From JAEVLT01 sp050496765 (GTDB lineage: Bacteria; Bacillota; Bacilli; Bacillales; Cytobacillaceae): a stretch of DNA of 64,000 bases. Each line of letters starts with the position of its first letter. Position 1 is the stretch's first letter. Shown here in pieces: positions 42,818 through 51,893 of this stretch. The notes beneath the pieces were generated by a model. The model saw only the letters and a list, made by a program, of their open reading frames with translations, made no database searches and was not told the origin of the DNA. The stretch spans positions 98,757 to 162,756 of the forward strand of contig NZ_JBNWEO010000005.1 of the NCBI RefSeq assembly GCF_050496765.1, given 5' to 3'. Position numbers and translations under genes: made by a program.

Positions 42818-43735
42818 ATGGAGCAGGCACTAAAAAATTTCTTCTTATTTTTATCAAAAAATAAAGCGCTAACAAGAGCTGCAAAGAAATACGGACTTCG
42901 TTTCGGTGCATCACGCTTTGTTGCCGGGGAAACGATCGACCAGGCGATTAAAGTGATAAAGGAACTTAACAGCAAAGGGCTGGAAGTGACGATCGATTAT
43001 CTCGGTGAATTTGTTGACAATGAAGCAGAAGCGATCGAGCGCACGAACCAATCGCTCGAAGCGATCAAGGCAATTGGCAAGGAAAAATTGCATTCACAGC
43101 TTTCGTTAAAAATGACTTCGATGGGACTGGATCTTTCCGATGAACTGGTTATGAAAAACATGAGGAAGATTCTGAATGCTGCAAAAGAACACAATCTATT
43201 TGTTACCATTGATATGGAAGATTTCACCCGCTGTCAGAAAACACTCGATATTTTCCGGCAGCTGAAAATCGAATATGATAATGTCGGCACCGTTTTACAG
43301 GCGTACTTGTACCGAACCGAGCGGGATATTGAGGATTTAAATGAATTTGAACCCAATCTCAGGCTTGTCAAAGGGGCTTACAAAGAATCTCCAGAGGTGG
43401 CCTTTCCTGATAAAAAAGACGTGGATGAAAACTACAAAAAAATCATCAAACTGCATTTATTAAACGGAAATTTCACGGCGATTGCCACCCATGATGAAGC
43501 AATCATTGACTATACAAAGAAACTCGTTAAGGAACACAATATCCCAAACGATCAGTTTGAATTTCAAATGCTGTACGGCATCCGTCCGGAACGGCAGCTG
43601 GAACTGGTGAAAGAGGGCTATAAAATGCGCGTCTATGTTCCATTCGGAACAGACTGGTACGGATACTTTATGCGCCGGTTAGCAGAGCGGCCGGCTAACG
43701 TTGCCTTTGTTTTAAAAGGGGTTGTAAAAAAATAG
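42818..43735 (+). CDS. fadM: Proline dehydrogenase (YusM/FadM type)
   Basis: 305 residues from the ATG at 42818, with GGAGGAG eight bases upstream. A TIM barrel that binds FAD. Signature residues are in FVTIDMEDFTRC, VLQAYLYRTERD, RLVKGAYKESPEVAF, HDEAII and the C-terminal YFMRRLAERPAN, the proline-binding RRxAE motif. It oxidises proline to pyrroline-5-carboxylate. The gene sits just upstream of the fad genes as in B. subtilis, but has its own terminator. No pyrroline-carboxylate dehydrogenase gene is nearby. Confidence 0.95.
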   Translation: MEQALKNFFLFLSKNKALTRAAKKYGLRFGASRFVAGETIDQAIKVIKELNSKGLEVTIDYLGEFVDNEAEAIERTNQSLEAIKAIGKEKLHSQLSLKMTSMGLDLSDELVMKNMRKILNAAKEHNLFVTIDMEDFTRCQKTLDIFRQLKIEYDNVGTVLQAYLYRTERDIEDLNEFEPNLRLVKGAYKESPEVAFPDKKDVDENYKKIIKLHLLNGNFTAIATHDEAIIDYTKKLVKEHNIPNDQFEFQMLYGIRPERQLELVKEGYKMRVYVPFGTDWYGYFMRRLAERPANVAFVLKGVVKK

Positions 43736-43763
43736 GAGGGTTGATTCCCTCCTGCTATTTTTT
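43733..43763 (+). terminator. Terminator of the proline dehydrogenase gene
   Basis: GGAGGG-TTGATT-CCCTCC followed by TGCTATTTTTT; the stem starts at the stop codon. Confidence 0.8.
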
Positions 43764-43854
43764 AGCTAATCAGAATTTATATGGATAAATTCTGAACGCA
43801 TAAATTCAACTACGCCTCTGTCTTCGTCCAAAGGACTCGCCAATCGGCGAGTTT

Positions 43855-43983
43855 TCATTTATATTGATTGTTCTGGCTGTTTCTTTTGCCGCCGCCAGCA
43901 TTTTCGACAGTCGGACCGGCATTGCCTTGCACGCTTGCTGCGCTAACACCTGTTTTCGATGGATTTTTTTTCATTTTACCCAT
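43855..43983 (-). CDS. yuzL: YuzL-like small protein
   Basis: 42 residues, found by reading the minus strand: MGKMKKNPSKTGVSAASVQG, then NAGPTVENAGGGKRNSQNNQ and YK. GAGGTGAG is five bases before the ATG. Composition (Lys, Ser, Gly, Asn, Gln; no Cys) and the VSAASVQGNAGP stretch fit the YuzL family (PF14115), a small Bacillus protein without known function and with the look of a small acid-soluble spore protein. A hairpin ACTCGCC/GGCGAGT (about 43835-43852) follows its stop. Confidence 0.8.
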   Translation of the reverse strand: MGKMKKNPSKTGVSAASVQGNAGPTVENAGGGKRNSQNNQYK

Positions 43984-44145
43984 TGATCTCACCTCGATTA
44001 CTATTTTCTCCATTCACCGCTTATGTTATAGAAGAATCATTTTTCTAAATTTTCAGCAATGAATGATTGCGCAAATAGTTAAAATATTTTATAGTTAAAG
44101 TATCAATGAGCATCTTTCAGCAGGAAATTTTTTTTGAAAGAAAAA

Positions 44146-44163
44146 TGAATGAGTATTCATTCA
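44146..44163 (+). promoter_or_regulatory. FadR operator before fadN
   Basis: TGAATGAGTATTCATTCA, a TGAATGA-N4-TCATTCA palindrome, matches the B. subtilis FadR box. FadR represses beta-oxidation genes until long-chain acyl-CoA binds it. It lies 22 bases before the fadN start, where it would block transcription. Confidence 0.92.
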
Positions 44164-44185
44164 AAAAGTGAAGGGGGAGGAAAAT

Positions 44186-46570
44186 TTGAATCGTTTTATT
44201 AAAAAAGCTGCCGTTATCGGTTCCGGGGTGATGGGGTCAGGGATCGCAGCCCATCTGGCGAATATCGGCATACCGACATTGCTGCTAGATATTGTCCCGA
44301 CTGAGTTAACTGAAGAGGAAAAAGCAAAAGGGCTCACATTACAGGATACGCGCGTACGCAACCGAATTAGCACTCTTTCACTTCAAAAACTTTTAAAACA
44401 AAAGCCAGCACCGTTGACAACAAAACAAAATCTTTCCCTCATTGAAGCGGGAAATCTGGAAGACGACATAGGCCGGCTAACAGAAGTGGATTGGGTAATT
44501 GAAGTGGTTGTTGAAAATTTGAACGTGAAAAAACAAGTATTTGAAAAAGTGGATCGCTTCCGTAAGCCGGGAAGCATCGTCAGCTCCAACACGTCAGGAA
44601 TCTCGATTGAAGCCATGGCTGAAGGCAGATCGGAAGACTTTAAAAAGCATTTCCTCGGCACACATTTTTTCAATCCGCCGCGCTACTTAAAGCTTTTAGA
44701 AGTGATTCCAACAAAATTCACTGATCCCGACGTGCTCACGTTTATGAAGAAATTTGGCGAAGACGTGCTTGGTAAGGGCATCGTTGTCGCGAAGGACACG
44801 CCGAACTTTATTGCCAACCGGATCGGTACTTATGGACTGCTGGTTACGCTCCAGCAAATGCTCAAGGGCGGTTATAGTATAGGTGAAGTGGATTCAATTA
44901 CCGGTCCTTTGATCGGACGTCCGAAAAGCGCTACCTTTCGCACGCTCGATGTTGTCGGATTGGATACGTTTATCCACGTTGCTAATAACGTTTATGAACA
45001 AGTAGAAGGAAACGAAAAGAAGGTGTTTGAAGTACCAGCCTTCATGAAAGAAATGCTTGAAAAAGGCTGGATCGGCAGCAAGGCAGGACAAGGATTTTTC
45101 CTTAAAAAGGGAAAGGAAATTGCTGAACTGAATCCGCTTACAATGGAATACGAGCCGCGTAAAAAATTAAAAACAGCAGCAACAGAGATGAGCCGGCAAG
45201 AAAAAGGATTAGCGAATAAAGTAAAAGCGCTTGTCTACGCAAAAGACCGTGCCGGGGAATTTTTATGGACTATTCTCAGCCCTGTCCTTCTCTATTCTGC
45301 CGAACTGCTTGGCACGATTGCCGATGATCTTGTTGCCATCGACCGGGCAATGAAGTGGGGCTTTGGCTGGGAAATGGGACCATTTGAAACATGGGATGCC
45401 ATTGGGGTTGAAAAATCGGTGCAAAAAATGAAAGAAAGCGGAGCGGAAATTCCTCAGTGGGTCACACTTATGCTTGAGCAAGGTCATACTTCTTTTTATA
45501 AAGAAGAAAACGGACAGCTTTATTATTACGATCATGGCAAATACATCCCGGTAAAAGTCAATCCGAAAGCAATCCGGATTGAGCAGTTGAAAAAACAAAA
45601 CGGCGTGATTAAGAGGAATAGCGGAGCAAGCTTGGTGGATATGGGTGATGGCGTAGCCTTATTGGAATTCCATTCTCAAAACAATGCGATTGGGCTCGAC
45701 ATTCTTCAAATGATCAACTTTGCAACCGAGGAAGTGGAGAAAAAGTATAAAGGCCTTGTCATTGGCAATCAGGGAAAGAACTTTTGTGTAGGTGCAAATC
45801 TTGCAATGATTGTAATGGAAGCACAGGATGACAATGTTTATGAGCTTGATATGGTCGTTCGCCAATTTCAGCAGGCAGGAATGCGGCTTAAATATTGTTC
45901 AAAACCGGTAGTTGCTGCGCCATTTGCGATGACCTTAGGCGGCGGAGCGGAAATCTGCCTGGCGGCGGCCCATATCCAGGCATCTTCTGAAACCTACATG
46001 GGGCTTGTTGAAACGGGCGTTGGTCTCATCCCGGGAGGTGGCGGCAATAAAGAATGGTACTGTAAGCATTTGGAAAGCATTCCAAAGGGAGTAACGATCG
46101 ATTTGCAAGCGATTGCAAATAAAGTGTTTGAAACGATTGCGATGGCGAAAGTGTCGGCCTCGGCTGACGAAGCCCGCGAGTATCAGTTTTTAACTGCGGT
46201 TGATGGAATTAGCTTTAACGGCGATCATCTGCTTTATGATGCCAAGATGAAAGTACTGGCATTAAGTGAACAGGGCTTTAGGCCAAAGCAGCGCCGAAAG
46301 ATTCCGGTCGTCGGCGAAACAGGTTATGCAACATTATTGCTCGGTGCTCAGTCAATGTATCTTTCAGGATTTATTTCAGAACATGATTTGAAAATCGCCA
46401 AGAAGCTTGCATATGTTCTTGCCGGTGGAAAGGTTCCGTTTGGAACAGAGGTGGATGAACAATACCTTTTAGACTTGGAAAGAGAAGCATTCCTAAGCCT
46501 TGTTGCCGAACCGAAATCCCAGCAGCGAATGCAGCATATGCTTCTAAAAGGTAAGCCGCTTCGCAACTAG
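44186..46570 (+). CDS. fadN: 3-hydroxyacyl-CoA dehydrogenase/enoyl-CoA hydratase
   Basis: 794 residues from the TTG at 44186 (MNRFIKKAAVIGSG), with GGGGGAGG five bases upstream; a GTG at 44168 lies before that site. The Rossmann part has AVIGSGVMGSGIAAHLA; the dehydrogenase motif is GTHFFNPPRYLKLLEVIP, with NFIANRIG. The hydratase-like C-terminal part (about 490-720) has NFCVGANLAMI, FAMTLGGGAEICLAA and GLVETGVGLIPGGGGNKEW. It carries out the second and third steps of beta-oxidation. Gene order fadN-fadA-fadE under one FadR box suggests one operon. Length fits FadN (about 790). Confidence 0.96.
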   Translation: MNRFIKKAAVIGSGVMGSGIAAHLANIGIPTLLLDIVPTELTEEEKAKGLTLQDTRVRNRISTLSLQKLLKQKPAPLTTKQNLSLIEAGNLEDDIGRLTEVDWVIEVVVENLNVKKQVFEKVDRFRKPGSIVSSNTSGISIEAMAEGRSEDFKKHFLGTHFFNPPRYLKLLEVIPTKFTDPDVLTFMKKFGEDVLGKGIVVAKDTPNFIANRIGTYGLLVTLQQMLKGGYSIGEVDSITGPLIGRPKSATFRTLDVVGLDTFIHVANNVYEQVEGNEKKVFEVPAFMKEMLEKGWIGSKAGQGFFLKKGKEIAELNPLTMEYEPRKKLKTAATEMSRQEKGLANKVKALVYAKDRAGEFLWTILSPVLLYSAELLGTIADDLVAIDRAMKWGFGWEMGPFETWDAIGVEKSVQKMKESGAEIPQWVTLMLEQGHTSFYKEENGQLYYYDHGKYIPVKVNPKAIRIEQLKKQNGVIKRNSGASLVDMGDGVALLEFHSQNNAIGLDILQMINFATEEVEKKYKGLVIGNQGKNFCVGANLAMIVMEAQDDNVYELDMVVRQFQQAGMRLKYCSKPVVAAPFAMTLGGGAEICLAAAHIQASSETYMGLVETGVGLIPGGGGNKEWYCKHLESIPKGVTIDLQAIANKVFETIAMAKVSASADEAREYQFLTAVDGISFNGDHLLYDAKMKVLALSEQGFRPKQRRKIPVVGETGYATLLLGAQSMYLSGFISEHDLKIAKKLAYVLAGGKVPFGTEVDEQYLLDLEREAFLSLVAEPKSQQRMQHMLLKGKPLRN

Positions 46571-46627
46571 CAAAATAGTTTTGATGATGAATCGATTTTT
46601 GAAAGAAAAAGAAAGAGGGGAAATCAA

Positions 46628-47803
46628 ATGAGGGAAGCGGTTATTGTTGCAGGTGCCAGAACACCTGTAGGCAAAGCGAAAAAAGGAACGCTTGCCAGCG
46701 TACGCCCGGATGATCTCGGGGCGCTTGTCGTCAAAGAAACGCTTAGGCGGGCTGGCAATTATGAAGGAAATATTGATGATCTCATCATCGGCTGCGCGAT
46801 GCCGGAGGCTGAACAGGGAATGAATATGGCCCGTAATATCGGTGCGCTCGCAGGGCTCCCGTATACCGTTCCTGCGATTACGATTAATCGGTATTGCTCA
46901 TCCGGACTGCAGGCAATTGCCTATGCTGCCCAAGGGATTATGACAGGACAAATCGATACAGCCATTGCTGGTGGGGCCGAGTCGATGAGCCTTGTCCCAA
47001 TGATGGGCCATGTCATTCGCCCAAATGCAAAACTGGCCGAAACGGCACCGCAATATTATATGAGCATGGGACATACAGCAGAAGAGGTGGCAAAGAAATA
47101 TGGAATAACCCGTGAGGATCAAGACGCCTTTGCCGTTCGCAGCCACCAGCGCGCAGCCAAAGCCATAACTGAAGGAAAGTTTGTTGAAGAAATCGTCCCT
47201 GTTGAGGTAACCGTCCGCTCGGTGGGATCCGATAACAAGCTAATTGAAAAAACAATTCAATTTTCTGAGGACGAAGGGGTGCGCCCAGATACAAATCTGC
47301 AAACATTGGCGAAATTGCGCCCAGCCTTTTCATTATCTGGGACGGTAACCGCCGGAAATGCTTCGCAAACAAGCGACGGGGCGGCAGCGGTAATGGTAAT
47401 GGACCGGGAAAAAGCAGAATCGCTTGGGCTGAAGCCGATGGTCAAATTTCGCTCATTCGCTGTTGGAGGCGTTCCGCCAGAAATTATGGGAGTCGGTCCG
47501 GTCGTAGCGATTCCAAAGGCGTTGAAGCTGGCGGGTCTTGAGCTCTCAGATATTGGGTTGTTTGAACTAAATGAAGCGTTTGCCTCCCAATCGATTCAAG
47601 TGATTCGCGAGCTTGGCCTGGATGAAAGCAAAGTCAATGTGAACGGCGGGGCGATTGCGTTAGGCCATCCGCTTGGTTGTACCGGTGCAAAGCTGACATT
47701 AACCCTATTGCATGAAATGAAACGAAGAAATGAGCAATTTGGGGTTGTGACGATGTGTATTGGCGGCGGAATGGGGGCGGCCGGGGTATTTGAACTGCTT
47801 TAA
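46628..47803 (+). CDS. fadA: Acetyl-CoA acyltransferase (3-ketoacyl-CoA thiolase)
   Basis: 391 residues, the usual thiolase length. The acyl-binding Cys90 lies in TINRYCSSGLQAIAYA; the second half has the catalytic His in NGGAIALGHPLGCTGAKL and the Cys in VTMCIGGGMGAAGVFE. It cleaves 3-ketoacyl-CoA with CoA to release acetyl-CoA, the last step of the cycle run by FadN. GAGAGGGG is seven bases before the ATG. The 58-base gap after fadN has no terminator. A 21-bp phased repeat array lies between this gene and fadE. Confidence 0.97.
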   Translation: MREAVIVAGARTPVGKAKKGTLASVRPDDLGALVVKETLRRAGNYEGNIDDLIIGCAMPEAEQGMNMARNIGALAGLPYTVPAITINRYCSSGLQAIAYAAQGIMTGQIDTAIAGGAESMSLVPMMGHVIRPNAKLAETAPQYYMSMGHTAEEVAKKYGITREDQDAFAVRSHQRAAKAITEGKFVEEIVPVEVTVRSVGSDNKLIEKTIQFSEDEGVRPDTNLQTLAKLRPAFSLSGTVTAGNASQTSDGAAAVMVMDREKAESLGLKPMVKFRSFAVGGVPPEIMGVGPVVAIPKALKLAGLELSDIGLFELNEAFASQSIQVIRELGLDESKVNVNGGAIALGHPLGCTGAKLTLTLLHEMKRRNEQFGVVTMCIGGGMGAAGVFELL

Positions 47804-47849
47804 ATTGAAAAATTTACGCGTTTTCGAGAAGCAAGGTGATCCTCCGTCG

Positions 47850-47943
47850 ATTCCGCGGGAATGATGTTTAATTCCGCCGGTTTCGGGTGGAATTCCGCTT
47901 GTTGTTTTGGGATTCATTCCGCGAGTTTCACAGCTTATTCCGC
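47850..47943. repeat. 21-bp phased repeat array B (core ATTCCGC), inside the fad operon
   Basis: ATTCCGC begins at 47850, 47871, 47892, 47916 and 47937; the steps are 21, 21, 24 and 21. Read on the minus strand the core is GCGGAAT, the same as array A. It fills most of the 207-base gap between fadA and fadE. A sixth, weak unit may be at about 47957. Spacers between cores are unrelated to each other. Confidence 0.85.
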
Positions 47944-48010
47944 GGCTGTCACAATTTGTTCGCTTTTATGCGTAAACGAAAAAATGAAAAACGAATAGAA
48001 GGGGAAGATT

Positions 48011-49795
48011 ATGGAAAATAAAACCAAAAAAACAATAAAGGGTGGCAGTTTTTTAATCGAAGATGTATCATTTGAGCAATTATTTACTCCGGAAGACTTC
48101 AGCGATGAGCATAAAATGATTGCCAAAACGACGGATGATTTTGTTGAAAAAGAAGTTCTCCCGCAGCTTGAGTATTTAGAAAACCACGAGTTTCACCGGA
48201 CGGTTAACCTGTTAAAAGAAGCGGGGGAACTTGGCCTATTAGGTACCGATGTCCCGGAAGAGTATGGCGGTTTAGGACTCGATAAAATCAGTTCTTCGCT
48301 CATTACAGAAAAAATGGCTAGAGCGGGCGGCTTTTCACTGTCTCACGGTGCCCATGTCGGGATCGGTTCCTTGCCGATTGTTTTATTCGGAAATGAGGAA
48401 CAAAAGAAAAAGTATTTGCCAGTACTTGCAACTGGAGAAAAAATTGCCGCATATGCGTTAACGGAGCCCGGATCTGGTTCGGATGCTTTAAGCGCAAAAA
48501 CATCCGCACGCTTGAATGCGGAAGGGACGCATTATTTATTGAATGGGGAAAAACAATGGATTACGAATTCCGGATTTGCCGATCTCTTCGTAGTGTATGC
48601 AAAGATTGACGGTGAGCATTTCACTGCTTTTATCGTGGAGCGTGACTTTCCAGGCGTTTCAACAGGCGCTGAGGAAAAGAAAATGGGGATTAAGAGCTCT
48701 TCCACACGGACGCTGATCCTGGAAGATGTGCCTGTACCGAAAGAAAATTTGTTAGGCGAATACGGAAAAGGGCATGTGATCGCCTTTAATATTTTAAACA
48801 TCGGCCGCTATAAATTAGGAGTAGGTGCCATCGGCGGCGCCAAACGCGCGTTTGAAGTCACAGTCAAATACGCAAACGGCCGCCAGCAATTTAAAACGCC
48901 CATTTCCCAATTCAATTTGACGAAAGAAAAGTTCGGCACAATGGCAGCCAAAATCTATGCAGCTGAAAGCTCTGTTTATCGCACGGTTGGACTATATGAA
49001 GACCATATGGGGCAGCTCACTAAAGAAGAAGTAAAAGATCCAAAAGTAGTGGCAAAATCGATATCAGAATATGCAATTGAATGTTCGTTAAATAAGTTTT
49101 TTGCCAGTGAAGTGCTGGACTATGTCACCGACGAAGGTGTGCAAATCCACGGCGGCTACGGGTTTATGCAGGAATACGAAATTGAGCGGGCCTATCGCGA
49201 TTCCCGCATTAACCGAATTTTTGAGGGAACGAATGAAATCAATCGCCTGCTTGTTCCGGGAACGTATTTGCGAAAAGCGATGAAGGGCGAACTGCCATTG
49301 CTGCAAAAAGCCCAAAGCCTTCAGGAAGAGCTGATGATGCTGATGCCGGAAGAACCAGGCGACGCACCGCTTGCTCAAGAAAAATACCTTGTGAAAAACG
49401 CCAAGAAAATCGGTTTGCTGGCTGCCGGACTCGCGGCTCAGAAATATGGGAAAGAATTGGATCATGAACAGGAAGTGTTGGTTAATATTGCCGATATCAT
49501 TTCAAATGCCTACGCGATGGAATCGGTTGTGTTGAGGACAGAAAAGGCCATTGCGCGGGATGGGCTTGAGAAGAGCAAGCAAAAGCTCTTGTATACACAG
49601 ATTTTCTGCGAGGAAGCGTTCAATGAAATCGAGCAGCATGCCAAAGAAACGCTCGTTGCAACCGAGGCGGGTGACAGCCTTCGCATGATGCTGTCGGCCC
49701 TTCGAAAGTTTACCCGTCACACTCCAACGAATGTAATTGCAAAAAAACGTGAAGCCGCCGATCGACTGATCGACGCAGAACGCTATCTTGTTTGA
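48011..49795 (+). CDS. fadE: Acyl-CoA dehydrogenase
   Basis: 594 residues, in the longer FadE type with an extra C-terminal helical domain of about 180 residues. AYALTEPGSGSDALSAKT and YLLNGEKQWITNSGFADLF are FAD- and substrate-binding signatures; IHGGYGFMQEYEIERAYRDSRINRIFEGTNE, seen as QIHGGYGF and RIFEGTNEINR, is the family's C-terminal signature. It introduces the first double bond in acyl-CoA; electrons go to ETF. GGGGAAG precedes the ATG. It is separated from fadA by 207 bases that hold array B, so it could have its own promoter. Confidence 0.95.
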   Translation: MENKTKKTIKGGSFLIEDVSFEQLFTPEDFSDEHKMIAKTTDDFVEKEVLPQLEYLENHEFHRTVNLLKEAGELGLLGTDVPEEYGGLGLDKISSSLITEKMARAGGFSLSHGAHVGIGSLPIVLFGNEEQKKKYLPVLATGEKIAAYALTEPGSGSDALSAKTSARLNAEGTHYLLNGEKQWITNSGFADLFVVYAKIDGEHFTAFIVERDFPGVSTGAEEKKMGIKSSSTRTLILEDVPVPKENLLGEYGKGHVIAFNILNIGRYKLGVGAIGGAKRAFEVTVKYANGRQQFKTPISQFNLTKEKFGTMAAKIYAAESSVYRTVGLYEDHMGQLTKEEVKDPKVVAKSISEYAIECSLNKFFASEVLDYVTDEGVQIHGGYGFMQEYEIERAYRDSRINRIFEGTNEINRLLVPGTYLRKAMKGELPLLQKAQSLQEELMMLMPEEPGDAPLAQEKYLVKNAKKIGLLAAGLAAQKYGKELDHEQEVLVNIADIISNAYAMESVVLRTEKAIARDGLEKSKQKLLYTQIFCEEAFNEIEQHAKETLVATEAGDSLRMMLSALRKFTRHTPTNVIAKKREAADRLIDAERYLV

Positions 49796-49797
49796 TA

Positions 49798-49835
49798 AAC
49801 AAATTGCCCTCTTCAATTGAAGAGGGCAATTTGTT
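49798..49835. terminator. Long hairpin after fadE
   Basis: AACAAATTGCCCTCTTC-AATT-GAAGAGGGCAATTTGTT, a perfect 17-base stem. It probably ends the fad transcripts. Confidence 0.8.
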
Positions 49836-49977
49836 GGAAAATAGACGGTATCACTTGGCGAGGGGTGTGCTCGCCGACAAACAATCCATCATTTTTGTGA
49901 AATTTTATTCTTCATTGTTAGGAGTTTGCGCATGAATATGGTACTATTCTAATGAATACCCTTAGCTGAAAAAGGCG

Positions 49978-50343
49978 GTGAACAAGTTGGCGCTGACATT
50001 TTATTGGTATCCGAAATGTGGGACATGCCGAAAAGCGAAAAAGTGGCTTGACGACCTTCAACTGTCCTACCGAGAAATACATATTGTTGAAAACCCTCCA
50101 TCACGGGAGGAACTGAAAGATTTGTACAAAAAAAGCGGGTTGGAGCTGAAGAAATTTTTTAACACAAGCGGCTTAAAATACCGCGAATTAGGGTTAAAGG
50201 ACAAAATCAAGACGGCATCAGATGCTGAACTTCTTGATTTGCTCGCCTCAGACGGGATGCTGATTAAACGGCCGCTTGTAACAGACGGCAAAAACGTAAC
50301 GGTTGGCTTTCGTGAAGATGAATTTGAAAAAATGTGGCGATAG
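49978..50343 (+). CDS. yusI: ArsC/Spx-family thioredoxin-fold protein (YusI-like)
   Basis: 121 residues from the GTG at 49978; a TTG at 49987 is an alternative, and AAAGGCGGTGA is near both. FYWYPKCGTCRKAKKWLDD has the CxxC redox pair near the N-terminus. The pattern KKFFNTSGLKYRELGLKDK and LLASDGMLIKRPLVTDGKNVTVGF follows ArsC/Spx (seen as FNTSGLKYRE and LIKRPLVTDG). The role of YusI is not known; arsenate reduction is unlikely as there is no ars context. It is in the same place as in B. subtilis, before gcvH. Confidence 0.9.
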   Translation: MNKLALTFYWYPKCGTCRKAKKWLDDLQLSYREIHIVENPPSREELKDLYKKSGLELKKFFNTSGLKYRELGLKDKIKTASDAELLDLLASDGMLIKRPLVTDGKNVTVGFREDEFEKMWR

Positions 50344-50403
50344 GATGGTTTCTCTTTTTAAGAGAATCAAATAAATTTAAAAATCATTATGGAGGGATCG
50401 CTA

Positions 50404-50787
50404 GTGGATACACCAAAAGATTTGCGTTATTCTGAAGAACATGAATGGGTAAAAGATGAAGGCGCTAAAGTGCGTGTTGGAATTACCTACTTTGCACAAT
50501 CCGAACTTGGGGATATCGTATTTGTAGAGCTTCCGGAGGTTGGCGATGAGGTTACTGCTGACGAGCCATTTGGCAGTGTTGAATCGGTTAAAACTGTTTC
50601 CGAGCTTTATGCACCAGTCAGTGGCAAAGTTGTTGAAGTGAATGAAGAGTTGAGCGACAGTCCCGAGTTTGTTAATGAGTCTCCATATGAAAAAGCATGG
50701 ATGATCGTGATCGAGCCATCCGACAAGAGTGAACTTGATAAGCTGATGACAGCCGACCAATACGATAAAATGACACAAGAAAGCTAA
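50404..50787 (+). CDS. gcvH: Glycine cleavage system H protein
   Basis: 127 residues from the GTG at 50404; GGAGGG eight bases upstream rules out the ATG at 50389, which overlaps it. The lipoyl-lysine lies in GSVESVKTVSELYAPVSG. RYSEEHEWVKDEG and VGITYFAQSELGDIVFVELPE are typical. It carries aminomethyl groups between glycine decarboxylase subunits, and in Bacillus also relays octanoyl for lipoate synthesis. The other gcv genes are not in the window. A terminator follows. Confidence 0.97.
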   Translation: MDTPKDLRYSEEHEWVKDEGAKVRVGITYFAQSELGDIVFVELPEVGDEVTADEPFGSVESVKTVSELYAPVSGKVVEVNEELSDSPEFVNESPYEKAWMIVIEPSDKSELDKLMTADQYDKMTQES

Positions 50788-50802
50788 TTTTTTGATTTAC
50801 AT

Positions 50803-50839
50803 GAAAAGTGCGGTTTGATGACCGTACTTTTCTTTTTTT
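50803..50839 (+). terminator. Terminator of gcvH
   Basis: GAAAAGTgCGGT-TTGATG-ACCGtACTTTTC followed by TTTTTTT. Confidence 0.85.
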
Positions 50840-50923
50840 AAGAAATTTTTAAAAATCGTATGGTAATGTCTCCTAGTGAGTGAAAAACTGCTGTCAACCT
50901 GCAGTTTAAAGAGGAGGAAAAAA

Positions 50924-51406
50924 ATGTTTCAAGAAGTGTTTTCGCATATTCACCCAATAATGGTTCATTTTCCAATTGTCCTAATCCTTTTTGCAACCAT
51001 TTATGATGTTTTTTCGCTTATCACCAAGCGGAAAATTTCTCCGCGCAAAGGGTTTTGGCTTTGGCTCATCGCCTTTCTCAGCGCATGGATTGCCGTCGGG
51101 ACAGGCCCTGAGCACGATGCGAGGGGAAATACAAACGTATTCGAATACCATCAGGATCTTGCGGATCTAACAACCTTGATTGCCTTTTTGGTTGTGGCGT
51201 TCCGCGCATTCTTCGTTTTGAAAAAGAAAGAGTTGATCCGTGTATCATTGGCGGCTTACCTTGTTTTATCCCTTTTAAGTACAGTAGGAATTTTGTCGAC
51301 AGGTTATTTTGGCGGAAAGATGGTCTACAGCCAAGGAGTAGGCGTCAAAATGAACGGAACCTATGTGAATCCGCCAAAGTCTGGCAAATGGAATCAGGGG
51401 AACTAA
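50924..51406 (+). CDS. DUF2231-domain membrane protein
   Basis: 160 residues from the ATG at 50924, with GAGGAGG six bases upstream. Four membrane helices. HPIMVHFPIVLILFATIYDV starts the DUF2231 (PF09990) domain, with conserved His that may bind haem or a metal. A second His stretch (EYHQDLADLTTL) and TGYFGGKMVYSQGVGV at the end match the domain too. The function is not known. It lies alone between gcvH and yusF and is not part of the B. subtilis order here, so it may be an addition. Confidence 0.85.
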   Translation: MFQEVFSHIHPIMVHFPIVLILFATIYDVFSLITKRKISPRKGFWLWLIAFLSAWIAVGTGPEHDARGNTNVFEYHQDLADLTTLIAFLVVAFRAFFVLKKKELIRVSLAAYLVLSLLSTVGILSTGYFGGKMVYSQGVGVKMNGTYVNPPKSGKWNQGN

Positions 51407-51534
51407 TTTCTAAGCAAACCTCTACTCGATCACATGGGGATCATGCTATAGTTGTACCATATATGGGTGCACGTGAAGAAAGTATGCGAATATGTTAACA
51501 TTAACGAACAACTTAACTTTATGGGTGATCTCGG

Positions 51535-51891
51535 ATGGATAGCATGATGATGGAAAAAGTGATTATTGTCGAAGGAAAATCTGATAAAAACAAAGTAAAG
51601 AAGATTATTAATGAGCCAGTTGAAATTATTTGCACAAACGGTACAATCAGCATGAATAAAATGGATGAGCTGGTCGAATCGCTTGTAGATAAAGACATTT
51701 ATATATTGGTTGATGCAGATGAAGCAGGGGAGAAGCTCCGAAAGCAGTTAAAGCGCGAGTTTCCTGAAGCCAAGCATTTGCATATTGATCGAATGTACCG
51801 TGAAGTCGCGACAGCCTCTGTAAAGCATTTGGCAACCATTCTTTTAGGCGCGAATATTGATGTACATGCTGAATTTTTGGAAATGGGTTGA
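51535..51891 (+). CDS. yusF: TOPRIM-domain protein (YusF-like)
   Basis: 118 residues. The TOPRIM acid residues are seen in IIVEGKSDKNKVKKI (Glu) and YILVDADEAGEKLRKQL (Asp-x-Asp), the same layout as in primases and RNase M5-like proteins. It may bind or cut nucleic acid; the role of YusF is unknown. The start is the ATG at 51535, with ATGs also at 51544-51550. The stop overlaps the start of yusE. Confidence 0.9.
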   Translation: MDSMMMEKVIIVEGKSDKNKVKKIINEPVEIICTNGTISMNKMDELVESLVDKDIYILVDADEAGEKLRKQLKREFPEAKHLHIDRMYREVATASVKHLATILLGANIDVHAEFLEMG

Positions 51892-51893
51892 CG

